Assembly (NCBI RefSeq): GCF_002810445.1 | Contig: NZ_NEXS01000003.1 | Location: forward strand, 868,001-932,000 | Length of the DNA: 64,000 nt | Direction of reading: 5' to 3' | Origin: Advenella sp. S44 | Lineage (GTDB): Bacteria > Pseudomonadota > Gammaproteobacteria > Burkholderiales > Burkholderiaceae_B | Shown: positions 8,763-17,158 of the stretch, one piece after another | How the letters are laid out: each line of letters starts with the position of its first letter | How positions within the stretch are numbered: the first letter of the stretch is position 1 | Notes under the pieces: model-generated | What the model saw: only the letters and a program-made list of their open reading frames with translations | Database searches by the model: none | Told to the model about the DNA's origin: nothing | Translations under genes and position numbers: made by a program

Positions 8763-9956
8763 TTAGTAGAATGCCTGCAGGCCGGTTTGTGCACGACCCA
8801 GAATCAGGGCGTGTACATCATGGGTGCCTTCATAGGTATTGACCACTTCGAGATTGACCAAATGACGTGCTACGCCAAATTCATCTGAAATTCCATTGCC
8901 ACCCAGCATGTCACGCGCCAGCCGGGCGATATCCAGCGATTTGCCGCAAGAGTTACGTTTCATGATGGAAGTGATTTCAACGGCGGCGGTGCCTTCGTCT
9001 TTCATTCGACCCAGGCGCAGGCAGCCTTGAAGCCCGAGCGTGATTTCTGTCTGCATGTCAGCCAGTTTTTTCTGGATCAGCTGGTTTTGCGCCAGCGGGC
9101 GGCCGAACTGCTTGCGATCCATTGTGTACTGACGCGCTGTGTGCCAGCAGGACTCGGCAGCGCCCAGCGCTCCCCAGGCGATCCCATAGCGCGCAGAGTT
9201 CAGGCATGTAAAGGGACCGCGCAGACCGCTGACGCCAGGCAACATTTGCTCATCAGACACTTGCACATCGTCCATCACAATTTCACCTGTGATAGAGGCG
9301 CGCAGGCCGACCTTGCCATGGATAGCAGGAGCGGACAGGCCTTTCATGCCTTTTTCCAAAATGAAGCCACGGATTTTTCCGTCAAAATCGCCACCAACGC
9401 ATCGCGCCCATACAACAAACACATCTGCAATAGGCGAGTTGGTGATCCACATTTTGTTGCCGCTCAGGCTGTAGCCGCTGTCAGTTTTCTTTGCGCGGGT
9501 TTCCATGCCCTCGGGGTCAGAGCCGTGATTGGGCTCGGTCAGACCGAAGCAGCCAATCCATTCACCCGACGCCAATTTAGGCAGGTATTTGGATTTTTGT
9601 TCTTCGCTGCCGAATTCGTTGATGGGAACCATGACCAGCGAAGATTGCACACTCATCATGGAACGGTAGCCGGAATCAATGCGTTCAACTTCGCGCGCGA
9701 TGAGCCCGTAGGCGACGTAGTTCAGGCCGCCACCACCGTATTGTTCCGGAATGGTCGGGCCCAGCAATCCCAGTTCGCCCATTTCGGTGAAAATCGCCGG
9801 ATCGGTTTTTTCGTGGCGAAAAGCCTCAAGCACGCGGGGCGCCAATTTGTCCTGGCAGTAGGCCGCTGCAGCATCGCGGATCATGCGTTCTTCGTCAGTC
9901 AATTGCGCATTGAGCAGCAGTGGGTCGTCCCAGTGAAATGAAGGGTTAGAGGACAT
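8763..9956 (-). CDS. gcdH: glutaryl-CoA dehydrogenase
   Basis: A 397-residue acyl-CoA dehydrogenase. The C-terminal segment with [18 protein letters not shown], including the catalytic base Glu376, is characteristic of glutaryl-CoA dehydrogenase, which converts glutaryl-CoA to crotonyl-CoA plus CO2 in lysine and aromatic catabolism. FAD-contact stretches such as [14 protein letters not shown] are present. Start at 9956 is chosen because AGGAGCC precedes it; a longer frame begins at 10013. A divergent LysR gene supports the assignment. Confidence 0.93.
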   Translation of the reverse strand: MSSNPSFHWDDPLLLNAQLTDEERMIRDAAAAYCQDKLAPRVLEAFRHEKTDPAIFTEMGELGLLGPTIPEQYGGGGLNYVAYGLIAREVERIDSGYRSMMSVQSSLVMVPINEFGSEEQKSKYLPKLASGEWIGCFGLTEPNHGSDPEGMETRAKKTDSGYSLSGNKMWITNSPIADVFVVWARCVGGDFDGKIRGFILEKGMKGLSAPAIHGKVGLRASITGEIVMDDVQVSDEQMLPGVSGLRGPFTCLNSARYGIAWGALGAAESCWHTARQYTMDRKQFGRPLAQNQLIQKKLADMQTEITLGLQGCLRLGRMKDEGTAAVEITSIMKRNSCGKSLDIARLARDMLGGNGISDEFGVARHLVNLEVVNTYEGTHDVHALILGRAQTGLQAFY

Positions 9957-10057
9957 GTTTGGCTCCTGTCTATATTTATGAAATATGGCTTTCGGGTATA
10001 GGGGCTGATTCATTTTGGCGTCAGCACAGTCGTATCGGAAGTATTGTATGTGTTAAA

Positions 10058-10097
10058 TTATCAATGATCAATTGATAAAAATGCACAATCTCGTGCA
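10058..10097. promoter_or_regulatory. candidate LysR operator dyads
   Basis: Two inverted repeats in the gcdH/regulator intergenic region: TTATCAAT and ATTGATAA separated by GATCA (10058-10078), and TGCAC-6 nt-GTGCA (10082-10097). Both fit the T-N11-A layout used by LysR-type regulators. Binding is inferred. Confidence 0.5.
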
Positions 10098-10130
10098 CGA
10101 TGTTCAGATTGTTTCTGTCAGGAGAGGAAA

Positions 10131-11024
10131 GTGCGCAAAGGTATTCCCAGCTTGGGCGCGTTGCAGGCGTTCGAAGCCTGCGCCCGCCTGGGTTCGTTTT
10201 CGCGGGCGGCCGAAGAATTGTCGCTGACCCACAGCGCAGTCTTTCGACAGGTCGAAGGCTTGGAAGCTCGATTGGGCGTGACGCTATTTAACCGCGTGCG
10301 CCGGCGCATCTCTCTGACAACGCAGGGCGCGGAATATGCCGCAAGGGTTCGGCACCACCTGGAGCAGTTGCAGAAAGATACTTTCGGCCTGATGAGTCGT
10401 TCAGGCCTCGGGCGAAGTCTGCATATTGCGACGCTTCCCACCTTGGCCACTACCTGGCTGATTCCCCGGCTGGCCGACTTTCAGCGCCATTGGCCGGACG
10501 TTCAGATCAGCCTGTCGGTGCGCACCCAGCCGTTCCAGTTCACGGACGTGCCGGTGGATGGCGCCATCTATCACGCCTCACAACCGTGGCCAAACACGCA
10601 AGGCGTCATGCTGTTTCGCGAAAAGGAGCTGGTGCCAGTGTGTTCCTCGCAATTGCTGGCACGAGCCAAGGCCAAGGGGGCAGAGGCACTGGCGCAACTG
10701 ACACATTTGCACATGATGACCCGTCCTGATGCCTGGCCCAGTTGGTATGAACATAACGCAGTGCCATTTACCCCACTGGTGCTGGGTGGGCCACGCTACG
10801 AACTGTTCACCATGCTGCTGGCTGCCGTAGATGCAGGGCTGGGTGTGGCGCTGATGCCGGCTTTTGTTGCCCGTGAGCATATTAAAAGTGGACGTTATGT
10901 GATGCCGGTATCGGCCACGTTGCCAGTGGATACGGCCTATTATTTTGGTTATCCGAAAGCTGATGCCTATCCTGAAGCCTTGACCTTGTTTGAATCGTGG
11001 CTCAAGGTACAGGCGGCAGGCTAA
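10131..11024 (+). CDS. LysR family transcriptional regulator (GcdR-like)
   Basis: A 297-residue LysR-type regulator: winged helix-turn-helix at about 5-65 (A-L-Q-A-F-E-A-C-A-R-L-G-S-F-S-R-A-A-E-E-L) and an effector domain of the GcvA-like type from about 90. It starts with GTG directly after AGGAGAGG. Divergent from gcdH, it probably activates glutaryl-CoA dehydrogenase in response to a glutarate-pathway metabolite (inference from arrangement, which is common in proteobacteria). Confidence 0.88.
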   Translation: MRKGIPSLGALQAFEACARLGSFSRAAEELSLTHSAVFRQVEGLEARLGVTLFNRVRRRISLTTQGAEYAARVRHHLEQLQKDTFGLMSRSGLGRSLHIATLPTLATTWLIPRLADFQRHWPDVQISLSVRTQPFQFTDVPVDGAIYHASQPWPNTQGVMLFREKELVPVCSSQLLARAKAKGAEALAQLTHLHMMTRPDAWPSWYEHNAVPFTPLVLGGPRYELFTMLLAAVDAGLGVALMPAFVAREHIKSGRYVMPVSATLPVDTAYYFGYPKADAYPEALTLFESWLKVQAAG

Positions 11025-11038
11025 GTGGCGGTGCGCCA

Positions 11039-11060
11039 TTGTCAATGTCGTACTTTCCGA
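11039..11060 (+). repeat. 22-bp direct repeat, copy 1
   Basis: Matches 11850-11871 at 20 of 22 positions in the same orientation (common blocks TTGTCAAT, TCGTA and TTTCCGA). It sits between the LysR stop and the DUF4180 stop. See copy 2. Confidence 0.7.
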
Positions 11061-11077
11061 GGGTAACAACGCGGGAA

Positions 11078-11446
11078 TCAAATCGCTTTTTGATAAAGCC
11101 TGGCCTCCATCTCGGATCGGGTGGCTGCGAACAAATGGTGGCCTGTGCGGTTGGTCTCACCCACGAAGTCTTGTAGCGCCTTGCTGCTGGCACTGTAGGC
11201 GGAAATGTCACCGAGGATTACCAAGCGCGTTTGGTAGTTCTGCATCTTCTGAAAGAAATGGCCCGCCTGTTTGCTGCTGAGTTGGAAGAACTCAGGTGTA
11301 AACCGACCAACCGGCACAACAATGACGTCGATCTCCTGGCCGTAGGTTTCCCCGATGAGGTCCAGCGCATCCTGCTCGCTCGCTAATGCAGGTCCTTCAG
11401 CGGCGGCAAAGTACACATTAAGATTACCTAAGCGTTCTATCCCCAT
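11078..11446 (-). CDS. DUF4180 domain-containing protein
   Basis: A 122-residue protein I recognise as a DUF4180 type: an internal D-A-L-D-L-I-G-E-T-Y-G segment, V-P-V-G-R-F-T-P-E-F-F, and L-V-I-L-G-D-I-S-A-Y-S-A-S-S-K-A-L-Q-D-F-V-x-E-T-N-R. The fold resembles STAS-like proteins (family-level impression). Molecular function is unknown. The ATG at 11446 has GGAAGA upstream. It is alone in a segment bounded by 22-bp direct repeats, unlike the core-metabolic genes around it. Confidence 0.8.
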   Translation of the reverse strand: MGIERLGNLNVYFAAAEGPALASEQDALDLIGETYGQEIDVIVVPVGRFTPEFFQLSSKQAGHFFQKMQNYQTRLVILGDISAYSASSKALQDFVGETNRTGHHLFAATRSEMEARLYQKAI

Positions 11447-11778
11447 GGCGATCTTCCATCCGTCATTCTTGGTCAGTTAAGTTATCTGCTGGGTTTCAAG
11501 TCCTTGTGGGACGATTCACCGATCAAACGATCGCTTCAAGGCTATAGCAGTTTGGCAAGGCAGTCAAACCAGTCGATAGGATAATTTTTGGACAACGGTT
11601 CTTGTCACACTGTTGCTTGTACCGGCGACGTATGCGTGTCCAATCGCAACATCTAGCGGTTGTCGTTGAGTTTACGAGTGTGGAAATAACGCAATGATCA
11701 GTTCGATCATGAGCGCGTGACTGTGATCGCATAAAAAAGCAGAATAACGCTGCTGCACTGACGGGCAGTACAGACGGT

Positions 11779-11802
11779 AAAAGGCCCGACCGAAGCCGGG
11801 CC
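11779..11802 (-). terminator. probable purU terminator
   Basis: Read on the minus strand: GGCCCG, an 8-base loop, CGGGCC, then TTTT. It lies about 120 bp downstream of the purU stop and separates purU from the DUF4180 gene. Confidence 0.6.
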
Positions 11803-11823
11803 CTGGCTGATAAGGAGGATACG

Positions 11824-11925
11824 ATGCGGAAAATTCAACTGCTATTTTTTTGTCAATATCGTATTTTCCGATGTGCCTACTTGCAAGCATCGGCGTATCG
11901 ACACACCCGCTTGGTCCGATCCTAG
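11824..11925 (+). CDS. putative 33-residue small protein
   Basis: An ATG with an excellent AAGGAGG (11812-11818) opens a 33-codon frame rich in Arg, Tyr, Cys and Phe, beginning M-R-K-I-Q-L-L-F-F-C. It ends convergently, overlapping the purU stop by a few bases. I do not recognise it. Within the frame, CGGAAAAT (11827-11834) and ATTTTCCG (11863-11870) form an inverted repeat. It may be a true small protein, or the ribosome site may be fortuitous. Confidence 0.3.
   Translation: MRKIQLLFFCQYRIFRCAYLQASAYRHTRLVRS
11850..11871 (+). repeat. 22-bp direct repeat, copy 2
   Basis: Same orientation as copy 1 at 11039-11060, differing at two positions. The two copies bound about 790 bp that contains the DUF4180 gene. 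Confidence 0.7.
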
Positions 11926-12773
11926 CGGAAAATCACCGTGCGGTGGTTATTGAGCAGAATGCGGTGTTCAACGTGATATTTGACGGCACGCGACAAGACC
12001 AGAGACTCAATGCCGCTGCCGACCCGGGTCAGCTCGTTGGCCGACATGGTGTGGTCGACCTGTTCGATATCCTGGGCAATAATCGGGCCTTCATCCAGTT
12101 CTGCCGTTACATAATGTGCGGTGGCGCCGATGATTTTTACGCCTCGCGCATGGGCCTGGTGATACGGACGGGCACCTTTGAAGCTGGGCAGAAAACTGTG
12201 GTGGATATTGATTGCCCGACCTTCCAGCGCACGACAGAACTGATCCGACAGGATCTGCATATAACGTGCCAGTACGACAACATCGGCCCGGTGGTTTTCG
12301 ACCAGCGCCAGAACCTGCTTTTCCTGTTCGGCTTTGGTGTCCGGCGTCACGGGCAGGTAATGAAAGGGGATGCCATAGCCCGTGGCCAGTCTTTCGTAGT
12401 CGCGATGATTCGAGATGACAGCCACAATTTCAATTGGCAGCGATCCGCTATTGGCGCGAAACAGCAGATCATTCAAACAATGCCCCTGCTTGCTGACCAT
12501 GATCAGCACGCGCGCCTTTTTGCGGCCCTCATGCAATTTCCAGGTCATATTGAATTTATCACCCAGTGGAATAAACTTCAGGCAGATATCGTCATAGCTG
12601 ATCGCACTGTTCACGCTGAAATGAACCCGCAGAAAAAAACGCTGCGTTTCTTCATCTCCAAATTGCTGCGAATCCAGAATGTTGCCGTCCATTTCAAGCA
12701 GCAGGCCGGAAATGGCGTGCACGATGCCGGTTCGGTCAGGACAAGATACGGTCAGAATGTAATCGTTTTGCAT
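11922..12773 (-). CDS. purU: formyltetrahydrofolate deformylase
   Basis: A 283-residue PurU: an N-terminal ACT domain (about 1-85; S-C-P-D-R-T-G-I-V-H-A-I-S) followed by a formyltransferase-type hydrolase domain with the H-H-S-F-L-P-S-F-x-G-A-x-P-Y-H-Q-A stretch and D-E-G-P-I-I-x-Q. It hydrolyses 10-formyl-tetrahydrofolate to formate and THF, balancing one-carbon pools. It lies 30 bp downstream of the FAD oxidoreductase gene and may be cotranscribed with it. Confidence 0.95.
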   Translation of the reverse strand: MQNDYILTVSCPDRTGIVHAISGLLLEMDGNILDSQQFGDEETQRFFLRVHFSVNSAISYDDICLKFIPLGDKFNMTWKLHEGRKKARVLIMVSKQGHCLNDLLFRANSGSLPIEIVAVISNHRDYERLATGYGIPFHYLPVTPDTKAEQEKQVLALVENHRADVVVLARYMQILSDQFCRALEGRAINIHHSFLPSFKGARPYHQAHARGVKIIGATAHYVTAELDEGPIIAQDIEQVDHTMSANELTRVGSGIESLVLSRAVKYHVEHRILLNNHRTVIFR

Positions 12774-12803
12774 GGGTGTTTTAAATAGGTTACGAGTAAT
12801 ATT

Positions 12804-13916
12804 TTAGTTGGTGCTAAGGGTCTGCCGGGTGCTGATGGCAATGGCCAGCGCTGCGGTCAGGCCCGGCGATTCAATGCCGAACAAATTGACCAGGCCGGGT
12901 ACGCCATGATCGCCCGGGCCGGAAATCACGAAGTCGCCCGCCGCAGATGAGGCAGGTACGATTTTCGGTCGAATGCCGGCATAACCCGGATCGAGGGCAT
13001 TGTCGGGCAGGCCTGGCCACCAGCTGCGAATGGCCTGTTCAAAAGCGGCGGCATGATCCGGGTTGACCAGATAATTTTCATTCTCGATCCACTCGGTATC
13101 GGGCCCGAATTTTGCCTGGCCGCCCATGTCCAGGGTGAGGTGTACGCCAAGGCCTGCGCGGTTGGGCATGGGATAGATCAGATGAGAAAACGGTGCACGG
13201 CGGTTCAGTGTGAAATAGCTGCCCTTGCAGTAATACTCGCCCGGAATATGTGCCAAATCGAGTCCGCCTATGTTGCGCGCCAGCGTGGGCGCATGCAGGC
13301 CAGACGCATTAATGAGGGTTCGACAGCGTAAGGTCATGGGTTCGTCCCCGCCGAAATGACAAGTAAAGGCGCCGTCGGCGTCGATATTCGCATGCAGCAT
13401 GGGTGTGCGCAGAATCACCTGGGCGCCGGCGTTTTCTGCATCGCCCTGCAGCGCCAGCATATACGCATGGCTATCAATGATACCGGTTGACGGAGACAGT
13501 ATCGCGGCGGCGCAGTCTAGTTCGGGTTCCAGCTTGCGCGTCTGCTCGGCAGTCAGCCACTGCAGATCGTCTACACCGTTGGCCTTACCCTGGGCGACGA
13601 TTTTTTCCAGATACGGCACCTGGTTCTCGTCTGTGGCAACCAGTAGCTTGCCCATGCGTTTGTAGGGAATATGGCGCGCATCGCAATAGGTATACAGCTG
13701 CTTTTTGCCTTCTACACAAAGGCGGGCCTTCAGGCTGCCAGCCGGATAATATAAACCGGCATGAATCACTTCGGAGTTGCGTGAGCTGGTGCCCATGCCG
13801 ATGCCTTCTTCGGCTTCCAGTACCAAAACCTCGGCTCCCGAACACGCCAGTTCGCGGGCGATGGCAAGCCCGACCACGCCGGCGCCGACGACGATGCATT
13901 CAATATCAATACTCAT
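12804..13916 (-). CDS. FAD-dependent oxidoreductase (DAO family, L-2-hydroxyglutarate oxidase-like)
   Basis: A 370-residue DAO-superfamily flavoprotein. The dinucleotide-binding [13 protein letters not shown] is at the N-terminus, followed by [15 protein letters not shown], typical of the L-2-hydroxyglutarate oxidase (LhgO) subgroup, and a C-terminal FAD-contact stretch [12 protein letters not shown]. It probably oxidises an alpha-hydroxy acid. It abuts the flavin reductase gene with no intervening base, suggesting an operon. Confidence 0.85.
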   Translation of the reverse strand: MSIDIECIVVGAGVVGLAIARELACSGAEVLVLEAEEGIGMGTSSRNSEVIHAGLYYPAGSLKARLCVEGKKQLYTYCDARHIPYKRMGKLLVATDENQVPYLEKIVAQGKANGVDDLQWLTAEQTRKLEPELDCAAAILSPSTGIIDSHAYMLALQGDAENAGAQVILRTPMLHANIDADGAFTCHFGGDEPMTLRCRTLINASGLHAPTLARNIGGLDLAHIPGEYYCKGSYFTLNRRAPFSHLIYPMPNRAGLGVHLTLDMGGQAKFGPDTEWIENENYLVNPDHAAAFEQAIRSWWPGLPDNALDPGYAGIRPKIVPASSAAGDFVISGPGDHGVPGLVNLFGIESPGLTAALAIAISTRQTLSTN

Positions 13917-14438
13917 TTATGTTTCAGTCAAGGTAGGGGTCAGGTCAAAACTGCCCGCATGATAGACCAGGGGCAGCGAATCGGTATGGTGGCACTGCTC
14001 TACCTCGCCGATCAGGATCATGTGATCCCCTTCGTGGTAGTGATTGCGGTTGTAGCATTCAAACCAGGCCGAGCAATAGCGGTCATCCAGTTTGGGAACC
14101 TGCTCGTCAGTGGCGCCTGGTGTCCACAGTATGTCATGGAAACGTTCCTGCGGACTGCCGGTGGAAAACTGGCGGGCCAGCGCAAGTTGCTCGGCGTTCA
14201 ATATGTGGATGTTGTAGCGCGTGAGCTGTTCAAACGCTTCCCGGTTGGAAGAGGATTTGATCAGGCTCCAGAGCACCAGCGGGGGGTTCAGCGAAACTGA
14301 ATTGAACGAGCTGACAGTCAACCCGATGGGATGACCGGTTTGCGGATGTGTGGCCGTCACGATGGTGACCCCGGTCGCAAAGCGGCCCAGTGCCGACTTG
14401 AAATCCCGTGAGTCAAAATCCGGGGCCTGTGCGCTCAT
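13917..14438 (-). CDS. flavin reductase family protein
   Basis: A 173-residue FMN-binding split-barrel flavin reductase. F-A-T-G-V-T-I-V-T-A near the start, G-L-T-V-S-S-F-N-S-V-S-L-N-P-P-L-V and the Y-H-x-G-D-H-M-I-L-I-G-E-V segment are characteristic. Such proteins reduce FMN or FAD with NAD(P)H to feed a monooxygenase; no obvious monooxygenase is adjacent. It immediately precedes the FAD oxidoreductase on the minus strand. Confidence 0.88.
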   Translation of the reverse strand: MSAQAPDFDSRDFKSALGRFATGVTIVTATHPQTGHPIGLTVSSFNSVSLNPPLVLWSLIKSSSNREAFEQLTRYNIHILNAEQLALARQFSTGSPQERFHDILWTPGATDEQVPKLDDRYCSAWFECYNRNHYHEGDHMILIGEVEQCHHTDSLPLVYHAGSFDLTPTLTET

Positions 14439-14474
14439 TGTGTCAATACCTTATTTCTCGGCTTTGTCATCATG

Positions 14475-15107
14475 TCAGGGAGATAGGCGGACCAGGGACC
14501 AGCCAGCGTCGTCGTCACGCGTATAACGAAGCCGATCATGCAGCCGCGATGGGCGGCCCTGCCAGAACTCGATCATTTCCGGCACGACCACATAGCCTCC
14601 CCAGTGGGGCGGCTTCGGGACAGCGTCGCCGAATTTTTCTCGAAAATCCTCTGCACGTTCTTCCAATTCTTCGCGGCTAATCACCTGGCTTTGCTTGGAT
14701 GCCCAGGCACCGATCCGGGATCCCAGCGGACGGGTGACGAAGTAGTCGGTCGACTCCGCTTCGGGCAGTTGCCGCGCGATACCGTTGATTTGAACCTGGC
14801 GTTCCAGTCCCAGCCATACGAATAGCAGGCTGACTGCGGCATTGCCGGCAATATCGTGGCCCTTGCTCGACTCGTAGTTGGTAAAAAAGGTGAAGCCTTC
14901 GACCGTGAGGTCCTTGAGCAGGACGGTGCGCGAGGATGGTCTGTGGCGCGCGTCGACGGTGGACAGCACCATGGCGTTGGGTTCAACGATGCCGCCGGAG
15001 ACGGCATCGTTGAACCAGCGTTCGAATTGTTTGATCGGGTCGGGATCGACCTGGGATTCCAGAAGTACGTTCTGTTCGTAGTTCTGCCGTAAATCTGCGA
15101 GCGTCAT
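14475..15107 (-). CDS. pdxH: pyridoxamine 5'-phosphate oxidase
   Basis: A 210-residue PdxH: R-x-x-Y near the N-terminus, P-N-A-M-V-L-S-T-V-D-A-R-H-R-P-S-S-R-T-V-L-L-K, and the C-terminal domain that ends with R-L-S-P. It makes pyridoxal 5'-phosphate from PNP or PMP using FMN. The internal ATG at 15107 (GAAGAAG upstream) gives the standard N-terminus M-T-L-A-D-L-R; the frame is open back to 15173. PdxA, from the same pathway, is encoded at 24.1 kb. Confidence 0.95.
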   Translation of the reverse strand: MTLADLRQNYEQNVLLESQVDPDPIKQFERWFNDAVSGGIVEPNAMVLSTVDARHRPSSRTVLLKDLTVEGFTFFTNYESSKGHDIAGNAAVSLLFVWLGLERQVQINGIARQLPEAESTDYFVTRPLGSRIGAWASKQSQVISREELEERAEDFREKFGDAVPKPPHWGGYVVVPEMIEFWQGRPSRLHDRLRYTRDDDAGWSLVRLSP

Positions 15108-15203
15108 AATTACTTCTTCAGGGAAAATACCTAAAGGAATAGTGTACTGCACTTGGGCGGATTTCCCGGTCAATTCCCGGTCCCCGACAGCAGATTGCCC
15201 TGC

Positions 15204-15860
15204 TCAGGGAGCTGATTTTACCGGGTACGTTTTTTTGAGCGTATCTGCCAGTTTGAACAGGGCGTGGTCCTGGATGTTGGCATCCGACAGGGCGTGCGCG
15301 GTTTCGATCACATACTCAGGGCAGGGGCCATTCTGGCCAGTGGCGTTCAGGATGATTTGCAGGGTTTCCTCGAAGGTCAGGTCCTTGGCGTAGGCGTGGT
15401 TTTCCCGATCCATGATAAAGGCCAGGGCGCGCACTGTCCCTTGTTCCGTTGCGCAATGGGTCCACGTTGGGATATAGGCGCCCGAGACCATTTCGCGTTT
15501 CCATAAGGCGCGAAATTCCTGTTCCAGCGCATCAGGCCGAAGTTTAAAGACTTTGCCTTCGCATTTGCCGCCTTGATCCAGGCCGAACACCAGACCCGGC
15601 CGTTCCGGCGTGCCGCGGTTGACGCTGGACCACAGGCACAGCGCGCGATGATAACCATGGAGGGTGGCCAGGCGGCATTCCTGAAATTCGAACTCCGGTC
15701 GCCAGATCAGGGATCCGTAGCCAAAAACCCAGACATTATCCGGATCAGTATTGGCGAGGTTTTGCTGCATGGAATGCTCGACTTCTTCGTCTGTCCACAG
15801 GCGGAACTGGCGGATATGGTCGAGCGCTTTTTGTAAGGGATTCCTGATTGGTTCAGCCAC
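15204..15860 (-). CDS. glutathione-specific gamma-glutamylcyclotransferase (ChaC-like)
   Basis: A 218-residue ChaC-family protein. V-F-G-Y-G-S-L-I-W binds the gamma-glutamyl moiety, followed by G-Y-H-R-A-L-C-L-W-S and R-G-T-P-E-R-P-G-L-V-F-G-L-D. It should cleave glutathione to 5-oxoproline and Cys-Gly in the cytoplasm. It is likely its own transcription unit, divergent from tcdA. Confidence 0.88.
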   Translation of the reverse strand: MAEPIRNPLQKALDHIRQFRLWTDEEVEHSMQQNLANTDPDNVWVFGYGSLIWRPEFEFQECRLATLHGYHRALCLWSSVNRGTPERPGLVFGLDQGGKCEGKVFKLRPDALEQEFRALWKREMVSGAYIPTWTHCATEQGTVRALAFIMDRENHAYAKDLTFEETLQIILNATGQNGPCPEYVIETAHALSDANIQDHALFKLADTLKKTYPVKSAP

Positions 15861-15986
15861 GGAATGAACTTCTTTGAATGTGCATTAAAATACGACAGGA
15901 GTCCGGAATGCAGATGACGCCAGACTTGCCGGACCCCGGCAGGTAAATCTTTAAAATCAGTTTAGTATAGGGCAGATTCAATTGTA

Positions 15987-16787
15987 ATGGATACAACAAT
16001 AAATGATAAGCAAAGACGTTTCAGCGGTTTACAGCGTCTGTATGGCGATGGAGCAATAGCTCGCCTGGAGCAGGCCCATGTCATGGTGGCCGGCATTGGT
16101 GGCGTCGGCTCCTGGACAGCCGAGGCCTTGGCTCGTACCGGCGTGGGCGAACTGACACTGATCGACCTGGACCATATCGCCGAATCGAATGTGAACCGGC
16201 AAATTCATGCACTCTCGGCCACGCTGGGTCAGGCCAAAATTCAGGCCATGGCTGAGCGCATTGCAGGCATCAATCCTGATTGCCGCGTGAATCAGGTCGA
16301 CGACTTTCTGGGACCCGATAATGTTGATACGCTGCTGCAGGCGCGACCCGTCAGCGTACTGGTGGATGCGACTGATCAGGTCGCGGCCAAGATTGCCATG
16401 GTGCTGGCCAGCCAGCGTGAGCAGATTCCGTTTATTATGTGTGGTGGCGCCGGGGGCAAGCTGGATGCACTCACACTGACCGCCGGGGATTTATCCACGG
16501 CGCGCAACGATGCTTTGCTGGGCCGTATCCGGCAACAGTTGCGCAAGCAGCACGGGTTCGCCAAAGGTTCGGATCGTCACGGCAAGGCCCTGCGCAAGGC
16601 GCCTGCCATGCGCGTTTTTGCGCTCTGGTTCGACCAACCTGCCATTCTGCCCCAGGCATGGGGGGCGCCAGAAGAGCGTGGGGGGCCTCAGGGGTTGTCC
16701 TGCGCTGGCTACGGATCTGCGGTCACGGTAACCGCAGCAATGGGTATGGCAGCGGCTGGCGAAGCGATTCGCAGAATTCTGGCCTGA
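15987..16787 (+). CDS. tcdA: tRNA threonylcarbamoyladenosine dehydratase
   Basis: A 266-residue E1/ThiF-superfamily protein (TcdA, formerly CsdL). ATP-binding G-I-G-G-V-G is at 36-41, preceded by F-S-G-L-Q-R-L-Y-G typical of TcdA, and an N-R-Q adenylation segment is at about 70. It cyclises t6A37 of tRNAs to ct6A using ATP. No sulphur-transfer partner (csdA/csdE) is adjacent. Confidence 0.93.
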   Translation: MDTTINDKQRRFSGLQRLYGDGAIARLEQAHVMVAGIGGVGSWTAEALARTGVGELTLIDLDHIAESNVNRQIHALSATLGQAKIQAMAERIAGINPDCRVNQVDDFLGPDNVDTLLQARPVSVLVDATDQVAAKIAMVLASQREQIPFIMCGGAGGKLDALTLTAGDLSTARNDALLGRIRQQLRKQHGFAKGSDRHGKALRKAPAMRVFALWFDQPAILPQAWGAPEERGGPQGLSCAGYGSAVTVTAAMGMAAAGEAIRRILA

Positions 16788-16813
16788 CCCCGACGCATTG
16801 CGGCGTTGCCAAT

Positions 16814-16845
16814 ATAGCACCCGCTTAAAATAGCACCCGCTTAAA
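16814..16845. repeat. two tandem copies of a 16-bp unit
   Basis: The unit ATAGCACCCGCTTAAA occurs perfectly twice in succession 27 bp after the tcdA stop. Function unknown; it could arise from replication slippage. Confidence 0.7.
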
Positions 16846-17076
16846 ACAGAAAAACGGCAGAACACCGTCGTGATCATGGTTTTGGTCATGGCTGCGGCTG
16901 CGGCTGCGCGTGCGCTTTGCTACGGTGGCCATCTGCTAAGGCGAGCAGTGAATGGAAGGGGAACGCTGAATGGGGCGCATGTTGATGGATAGCTCGTCGC
17001 TCTTTCCTTGTTCGACGACAGCGTCAAGCCGGGTTGTGGCGTCAGCAGTGGCGGATACAAGACAATTTATAATAAA

Positions 17077-17116
17077 ATTACCCGGGTAATATTGCAATTA
17101 TATTTATACCCGGGTA
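17077..17116. promoter_or_regulatory. paired ACCCGGGT palindromes, putative operators
   Basis: A 14-bp perfect palindrome ATTACCCGGGTAAT (17077-17090) and a 10-bp one TACCCGGGTA (17107-17116), centres 28 bp apart, with the 14-mer ACCCGGGTAATATT repeated exactly at both. They lie 43-82 bp upstream of the DUF2239 start, where a dimeric regulator could control the promoter. No regulator gene is adjacent. Confidence 0.6.
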
Positions 17117-17158
17117 ATATTAGAGTTGTACTTATCAAGCCAACTCAGGAGTCCGACA

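Larger units (their letters stand above)
11447..11921. other. 475-bp region between DUF4180 and purU
   Basis: AT-richer than its surroundings. It holds a minus-strand terminator (11779-11802), a 33-codon plus-strand frame with a strong ribosome site (11824-11925) and repeat copy 2 (11850-11871). About 300 bp (11460-11770) shows nothing I can assign. Confidence 0.6.
16788..17158. other. 371-bp intergenic region upstream of the DUF2239 gene
   Basis: Holds a 16-bp unit repeated twice in tandem (16814-16845), a GCTGCG triplet run near 16891-16908 and, nearest the gene, the two ACCCGGGT palindromes. No supported frame. Confidence 0.6.

Noticed and set aside
11850-12788. 312-codon plus-strand frame over purU
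   Set aside because: Mirror of purU; the purU reading has full-length family motifs.
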